This document shows, piece after piece, positions 59,271-64,000 of a DNA stretch of 64,000 bases. The notes under the pieces were generated by a model. The model was not told the origin of the DNA, ran no database searches, and saw nothing but the letters and a program-made list of their open reading frames with translations. Position 1 is the stretch's first letter. Every line of letters starts with the position of its first letter. Position numbers and translations under genes: made by a program. The DNA comes from Marsupella aquatica (lineage: Eukaryota > Marchantiophyta), in the NCBI GenBank assembly GCA_973895155.1, contig OZ316897.1, positions 17,980,001 to 18,044,000 on the forward strand, in the 5' to 3' direction.

Positions 59271-59772
59271 CAATGTCATGCCATTATTTGTTTGTAGTGT
59301 GAGTCATGTTATGTAGATTTTAGATGTCAAGAAGCAGTACAAGAATCATGTCCTCTTGGAGATTCATAGTATCATGCATGTGCTTTCAGTTATCTCATCC
59401 TACAGTCATCAATTATGAGTTCCTGTTTTGTCTAAATTACATTGATCACATTGTAAACTATTCCATTGGAATTCAAATGATCTTCATTTTTTAGCAAGAT
59501 TGTGATTGTGTTTAATTCTTATGAATGTTTTATGTAGGATCTGCTTATATGATGCTTTGTTTCATGTGGATGTCATTCATGCTATGTTCATTTCTTGTAT
59601 TCAATGTGTTATATTTCTAAAGTTAGAACATCAGGTTTCTATGTATTGTAATGTCGAGTGCTCTCTCTCCTTATGAACTGTCCCTCTGTGTTCATTAGTC
59701 ATGGTTATAACTTGCATGTGAACCTTATTAGTTATAAACATGAGTATATAGAGTCCCAAATGGTTTTGTTGT
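59271..59772. other. 3' flank of the TNPA-like gene
   Basis: AT-rich, with no open frame of interest. It contains several AATAAA-like and TGTAA words and probably the transcript end. Confidence 0.45.
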
Positions 59773-60093
59773 GTGACGCGGGCCAGGGTCTCCATTGGTC
59801 TCTCCTGTGACACTAAATAGTCACACGCTAGTCGTTGTTGAATGCGGGTAAGTCATGTATGTGACTTACGATGTGACTCGCTGAAGTCATATTGCAGTCA
59901 CGTCGAAACAAGGCTAGACTCCACAATAAAGTCACAGATCAGTCACAAATGGGTATCAAGCAAGTTGCAAAGCCCAGTATCAATAGTGACTTCCATTTTT
60001 TGGTCTCAACTTTTGCAACTCCAAGGGTCACAGCGTGGGTCAAGTCACGTTGAGTCACAATGAAGTCACATGAGCCAAAATGAGTCATATATT
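59773..60093. repeat. CACTA right subterminal repeats (AGTCAC/GTGACT)
   Basis: AGTCAC or its complement GTGACT occurs about a dozen times in 320 bp in both orientations, together with variants AGTCAT and GGTCACAG. Dense short repeats next to the terminus are the usual TNPA-binding sites in CACTA elements. The left end has fewer copies (GTGACTCC at about 41890, GTGACC near 42028). Confidence 0.8.
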
Positions 60094-60125
60094 GCGGTCT
60101 CAGTTCACCTCAGATTCTTCTAGTG
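60094..60125 (-). repeat. CACTA right terminal inverted repeat
   Basis: Read inward from 60125 it gives CACTAGAAGAATCTGAGG, matching the left end for 11 bp and then at CTGAGACC. TAGTG ends at 60125 and is followed by ATAT, the target duplication. Confidence 0.9.
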
Positions 60126-60736
60126 ATATCCTCCAACAAGAATTGGGAGGGAGTAACCTTGCACCAGTTACCCCGGCTCAACCCAGTGCAGAAGATATTT
60201 TGAGAGAGCGTCAAAGATTGGAGCAAATACAAAGTTTGCCAAAGGCACGACAACCTTTGGATCCTTCGATGGGTCGACACATTTTGGGACGGATGAACAT
60301 TGAGTGTTCATGTTGTAAAGCTCTTCATTGGATTGAAGAGTGCAAGTCCGGAACACAACGCCATCCGTGCTTCACGATGTGTTGTGCCGATGGGAAGGTG
60401 GATTTGCCTCCAATTGGTGCTCCTCCAGAGCCTTTGCGGAGTTTGTTGACTGGAAGTAACGTTGCGGCTACAACCTTTCGGAAGAATATTAGAGGGTACA
60501 ATAATGCCTTGGCTTTTACATCAATAGGTGTTAAAATTGATGAAAGGGGGGGCAACCAGGGTCCGTATTCATTTCGCATACAAGGAGCTTTATATCATCG
60601 GGCCGACAGCCTCTTGCCGCCTGATGGAGAGGGTCCCAAGTTTGCTCAACTCTATATTCATGACACGGGGAATGAGTTGGGCAACAAGTATTTTCACATT
60701 CAACTTGAACCATCTTCCTCCATCTTCCTCTTATGA
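60126..60736 (+). pseudogene. Helitron ORF, Helitron-like N-terminal domain
   Basis: Continues the frame of 41024-41820 after the CACTA insertion (the codons GAT ATC CTC span the repaired junction). The Helitron_like_N signature is clear: CSCCKALHWIEE, CCADGKVDLPPI, a FRKNIRGYNNALAFTSIGV strand and ALYHRADSLLPP followed by AQLYIHDTGNE. The Rep HUH motifs and the Pif1-like helicase that should follow are missing. The frame ends at 60736 and downstream DNA is unrelated, so the element is 3'-truncated here. The joined fragment covers only the N-terminal third of a normal Helitron protein. Confidence 0.85.
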
Positions 60737-60884
60737 CGCATTTTTGTTTGCAATAAGTTGAGATCAGCCTATTCATTAAAAGTGTATTTTCTTTTGTTCA
60801 CAAATCAGTCCTGAAATGTACAATTTTATGTCCCCAAATGTACACTTTACGAAGCCCAAATGTACACTTTATAGGCCAAATCTT

Positions 60885-60960
60885 ATTAGTATTATATTAA
60901 TATATTATATTATATTATATTATATTATATTAATTATAATAGTATTATATTACTTATTAG
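60885..60960. repeat. AT-rich microsatellite (TATAT)n
   Basis: Roughly a dozen TTATA/TATAT pentanucleotides with short interruptions. A CCAAATGTACACTTTA duplication lies just before it (about 60834 and 60858). Confidence 0.9.
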
Positions 60961-61144
60961 TTCACAAAGAACCATGGGATAGAGATCATACTTGTAAAAA
61001 CATTTCCGCACAAAGAAGCCCAGGCAAGGACCATTGATTGATAAAGTGTGAAAATAATTATTTACAATTGTGTCCAAACTTACAATGAATATCCAGGGCT
61101 GGCACCATTTTTACTATCTAATGGGCTTAACATGAGTCAGATCT

Positions 61145-62278
61145 CTAAACAAAGTGCTCCTTACAATATTTATTTGAGCACGTGTCTTTGTCTCCTTTAC
61201 TATCTACCCTAATGTCACAGTTGCAACTCCCTTTATCTTCAGGGAGATGAAATTTGGTGGTGTTGTTCCTAACTGCTATAATCTCCCGCAAAAAGTGTCT
61301 GGGATTTTCTCTATACAGACCTGAATATTCCTGTCCTACAAATGATCTAGCAAGTGAGGTGACAAGTGCATCGTCAAGTTCCACCTCAGGACGTAAGCTA
61401 CATATACGGTGCTTCACAGCCCAAGGAATCTCATTGCTATTGAGGTCCAGCACACTATGCCTATACTGTGACTTCCAAATTTTTGCTGCACATCTCTTAC
61501 TAAGTTGATCATAAGTAATCTCATTTTTTGCCTTGTCTCTCTTAATGTGCAATAGAGACCACTTTGGAGAGTTTAGGAGAAGATAACAACGAATGTCACT
61601 TGCATGTGACAGTTTCTCAAGACATGGCCAAAGAATTGTTAGAAGAAAATTGTCTCCACGATTGGCATGCGTGTAGGACACTGGAAATAGTCCGGTCATG
61701 TCTGGGTTGGCAAATGCCTTCAAGGGGGAGTCATCCACAAGGAGTGTGTTGGTTTCATCATATAGATTTCCAAATGCACTCCATACCACCCAAAAATCCT
61801 TCAATAGCACATTTGCCTTTCCATTTGTAATGTCACGCCTTTGAATGCCTGTGTCAAAGGCTTCCACCTGTGTGAATACAAACTTCAGTTTCAACCGCTC
61901 CTCAATTGTGAACATCATGTTCAACATTTTCACTGTTCGCGGCATCCCAACACATGTCCAAATTGCAACGTCAAACCTGTCAAAAACCAACTTTAGAAAC
62001 TCATGGAGCCCTGGCCTCTCTGTATACATGCGACTAGTTCCATTTGATCTATCCCAATGCACTCCACTTGAGGTGACAATATTCCTGGATGTGCCCTTGC
62101 TTTGGAATTCAATAGAATCCCAAAGTATTTTATTAAGGTCCAAAATCAGCAACTTCCGCTTGAGGGGACCAGGTCTCGATTTTGCAAGTGCACCAAACAC
62201 CATTCTCAGAGACAAGACCAAAAGTGAACTTTGGATTAGGATTGTCTCAGTCCAAAAATACAAGACAATGGCTGACAA
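61145..62278 (-). CDS. FCP1/NIF-type HAD phosphatase-like protein
   Basis: 377 codons without introns. Internal ATG 62203 may be the true start, because it removes a hydrophobic leader-like stretch. HAD/FCP1 fold: LLILDLNKIL (motif I, D47, N49), YTERPGLHEFL, AIWTC (motif II, T108), a lysine near K160 and TLLVDDSPL (motif III, D182/D183). Active FCP1/SCP phosphatases need DxDx(T/V) in motif I. Here the second Asp is Asn, which should remove the general acid/base and may make it a pseudophosphatase. The C-terminal ~180 residues are outside the domain and end in a Cys-rich cluster (CNCD ... CSNKYC) that could bind metal. The family acts on phosphorylated Ser such as the RNA polymerase II tail. 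Substrate here unknown. Confidence 0.75.
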   Translation of the reverse strand: MSAIVLYFWTETILIQSSLLVLSLRMVFGALAKSRPGPLKRKLLILDLNKILWDSIEFQSKGTSRNIVTSSGVHWDRSNGTSRMYTERPGLHEFLKLVFDRFDVAIWTCVGMPRTVKMLNMMFTIEERLKLKFVFTQVEAFDTGIQRRDITNGKANVLLKDFWVVWSAFGNLYDETNTLLVDDSPLKAFANPDMTGLFPVSYTHANRGDNFLLTILWPCLEKLSHASDIRCYLLLNSPKWSLLHIKRDKAKNEITYDQLSKRCAAKIWKSQYRHSVLDLNSNEIPWAVKHRICSLRPEVELDDALVTSLARSFVGQEYSGLYRENPRHFLREIIAVRNNTTKFHLPEDKGSCNCDIRVDSKGDKDTCSNKYCKEHFV

Positions 62279-62420
62279 AAAAGAAAATTAACCTACATAC
62301 CGTTTTTAGAAGCCTCACAATGTGTAGACGGATATGGAGACTTTAATTGGTGAGCGCATTCTGTGAGACCGAGAAGTATTTTAGATTGATATGAATAAAT
62401 ACAAAGTCAAAGGCTGAATT

Positions 62421-63567
62421 TCATCCCAAAATAAGAGATCCGTATTCATCAATAATCATGTCAGTACCAAGCTCCTGTTGGATTTCAAAATTGACATCTG
62501 AAGTACTTTGTTCTACCCAATAAGGTGAAGTCCAAACAGGAGTTATCAACCCCAATTCTCCACTCTTATACTCCTCCTTATTGAGAATTGAAGGAGCAGC
62601 ATCCAATGATATTTCTTGGCCTCGATTTGGCCCACTTTTCCACACGTAACATCGTGCGTCGCATTCCAATGACCTCCATCCAGTTGATCCAACTCTATTT
62701 CCTTTCTTTTTTGAGAGCGGAAGGACAATAGGACTCCCCGAGTGTGAACGAACGAACACCAATTTGTCATCAGAAGCTGAAAAGAGTGTGTCAGGACAAG
62801 TTGAAGCACCTGCCTGGTTGTCAGCAGCCGTTGATGCATTTCCTCCTGGATTGATCGGAATGTTAGGCAATCCGCCAGTCTCCCCCTCGGTCTCCCCCCG
62901 AGTCAATTCTTTAGTTTCAGCTTCATTTGAATCTCCGAGCCTCGTTGCGCCTTCATTGATCAGATTGGTTGAAGAAAGATGATCAAACGTATCAACCCTT
63001 GCTCCTTCCAATTGCTCCATCTGTCATCCCGGCGTTGTTGGATTGGGATCATCCTTGTCCAAGTTATCATCAACTTGAACTTCATTGGGCCCCGGAGGGA
63101 TGTCATCTAAACCAGATGAACGGTTTGGTGCAAGTCCAATATCATCATCTACATCGTAAGGCTCACCTTGACCAACATGGTCATCCAAATTCTTGACATA
63201 TGCCTCCTCTGATGCCTCTACGCCTTCAGCCACTTTGTCAGCAACATCTTCAGACTCAGAACCATCGGATTCAACAGCGACAGCTACAGCCGCAATAGTG
63301 GTAGCCCATTGTCGAGAATTTTCAGCAAGTGATTCACAATGAGCTTTAAGTGAGGGAACTCTCTCGCAAAGGTAGGAAGCAAAAGCTTCCACAAAATGCC
63401 TCTCGGAGTGAGAGTCACAATAAACAAAGCATTCCCTATCGCAAAAAAATGATGTCTTCATGACTTGGCCACCGGAGAAGAAATCTAGAACCAAATCTCC
63501 CGGTTCTGACAAGGATTCAATAATCCTTTGGATCATCCGCGTGGGTTTGGCATGAGGATTAACCCAC
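62421..63567 (-). pseudogene. DNA N6/N4-methyltransferase-like fragment with TGA
   Basis: The exon starts at 63567 after a TAG acceptor. Its first residues (NPHAKPTRMIQRIIE, then PGDLVLDFFSGG) match the K-P and SAM-binding motif I segment (KP...PGDxVLDPFxGsG) near the C-terminus of beta-class DNA amino-methyltransferases such as YhdJ. Motif I is altered: G-Q replaces the usual G-T/T. An Asp/Glu-rich linker follows. An in-frame TGA (63024-63026) splits it, after which the same frame is open to 62421, ending in a Trp-rich globular segment. The catalytic D/N-PP-Y/W motif is not in this window; it would lie in an earlier exon beyond 64000 if present. Function is uncertain, and the stop may mean a pseudogene. 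Confidence 0.55.
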
Positions 63568-64000
63568 CTATCGTATAGGGCTCAAGGTAAAAACTATGTG
63601 TTTAGACCAAAAGGACACGAATTCGATCCCGATAAGAACAGAATTGAATCAGATTGAATAATTTTAGCCTTTTGAGAGCTTTAGAGCCTCTTGCTCTCTA
63701 TTATTCTCAAACTTACTCCTAACAGAAGTAAACAAATTAATCAAAACAACAACAAATGGTCTTCTGAGTTATAGGGGAGGATAAACTTAGATTGAGATGA
63801 TTTAATTAACATTTTAACATTGCCACTCCTTAAGAAAGGACTCTGGTCTTAGCATGTATAAAATGGTAACTTGCTATCATTCTTCAATCAACCTTTCTCT
63901 CTAACCTATAATAATGCTGCTGGTGGGAATTTTGCTCACCAAACCCAGGGTAATTTTCTGGTTACAAATGCAATGATAAACCTTAAGATGCCGTCAACAT
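63568..64000. other. Window edge, probable intron
   Basis: AT-rich with no open frame. It probably lies within an intron upstream of the methyltransferase-like exon. Confidence 0.4.

Larger units (their letters stand above)
41821..60125 (+). mobile_element. CACTA (En/Spm) DNA transposon with cargo, 18,305 bp
   Basis: Starts CACTAGAAGAA and ends TTCTTCTAGTG. The ends are inverted for 11 bp and then partly to about 31 bp (CTGAGACC on both). Inside, in element orientation, are gene fragments (42-47 kb), a Cys-rich ORF (47.8 kb), an EDM2-like PHD ORF (49.1 kb), a tandem-BRCT ORF (50.4 kb), the tnp2 transposase (51.7-55.4 kb) and the TNPA/Transposase_24-like gene (55.6-59.3 kb). GTGACT/AGTCAC words are dense in the right subterminal region. 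Insertion split a Helitron ORF, whose frame is restored when the element and one ATAT are removed. Both transposase genes carry stop or frameshift mutations, so this copy is probably non-autonomous now. Confidence 0.93.

Noticed and set aside
41818-60128. Standard 3-bp CACTA target duplication
   Set aside because: The three bases outside the ends are TAT and ATA, which are not a direct repeat. ATAT (4 bp) or AT (2 bp) fits.
41813-60133. A 19-bp terminal inverted repeat GAGGATATCACTAGAAGAA
   Set aside because: The outer 8 bp belong to the palindromic target, as shown by in-frame repair of the Helitron ORF. The element's own perfect TIR is 11 bp.
1-64000. CRISPR arrays, rRNA genes or bacterial operons
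   Set aside because: No regularly spaced identical repeats with unique spacers, no rRNA-like sequence, and the genes are spliced.

Overview
This is eukaryotic nuclear DNA from a green plant. The genes are split by many short GT-AG introns, a plant-type ABCC transporter is present, and much of the rest is plant-type DNA transposons (CACTA/En-Spm and Helitron), a solo LTR and foldback repeats. I cannot name the species. The mix (a Crinkler-like nuclease protein, an FCP1-like phosphatase paralogue, an amino-methyltransferase-like fragment, a bacterial-type SbcD-SbcC fusion) suggests a non-flowering streptophyte such as a bryophyte, lycophyte or charophyte, but that is inference.

Layout. 0.3-1.2 kb holds pieces of a possible unrecognised minus-strand gene. 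3.9-10.3 kb is an ABCC/MRP transporter gene on the minus strand (10 exons placed). 10.3-24.7 kb is gene-poor and repeat-rich: short tandem repeats, a foldback element with ~255-bp arms (16.15-17.16 kb), three copies of a GC-rich 'CCGGCCC' foldback family (17.2, 21.1 and 22.7 kb) and a 342-bp solo LTR with perfect 5-bp target duplications (23.9 kb). 26.2-27.2 kb encodes a Crinkler-like protein with a ubiquitin-like header and a PD-(D/E)XK-type nuclease domain. 30.0-38.7 kb is a 21-exon minus-strand gene whose exons join in frame into one ~1,238-residue protein: an SbcD/Mre11-like metallophosphoesterase fused to an SbcC/Rad50-like ATPase with a CxxC zinc hook.

39.0-60.7 kb is a nested transposon. 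A Helitron-type reading frame (basic N-terminus at 41.0 kb, Helitron N-terminal domain at 60.1 kb) is split by an 18,305-bp CACTA element (41,821-60,125) with CACTA...TAGTG ends. Removing the element and one 4-bp ATAT duplication restores the Helitron frame exactly. The CACTA element encodes a tnp2 transposase and a TNPA/Transposase_24 protein with a Gly-Trp-rich segment. It also carries cargo: an EDM2-like PHD-finger protein, a tandem-BRCT protein, a Cys-rich ORF and a broken ribosomal protein eL20 copy. Both transposase genes carry disabling mutations (two TAGs; one TAA and one G-run frameshift).

61.1-63.6 kb, on the minus strand, holds an FCP1/NIF-type HAD phosphatase-like gene with an altered catalytic motif and the C-terminal part of a DNA N6/N4-methyltransferase-like gene interrupted by a TGA.

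Most notable are the fused SbcD-SbcC protein, the CACTA element carrying PHD and BRCT genes with a GW-rich partner protein, and the Crinkler-like nuclease in a plant genome. All coordinates and splice joins were read by eye. Family names rest on recognised motifs, not on database searches.
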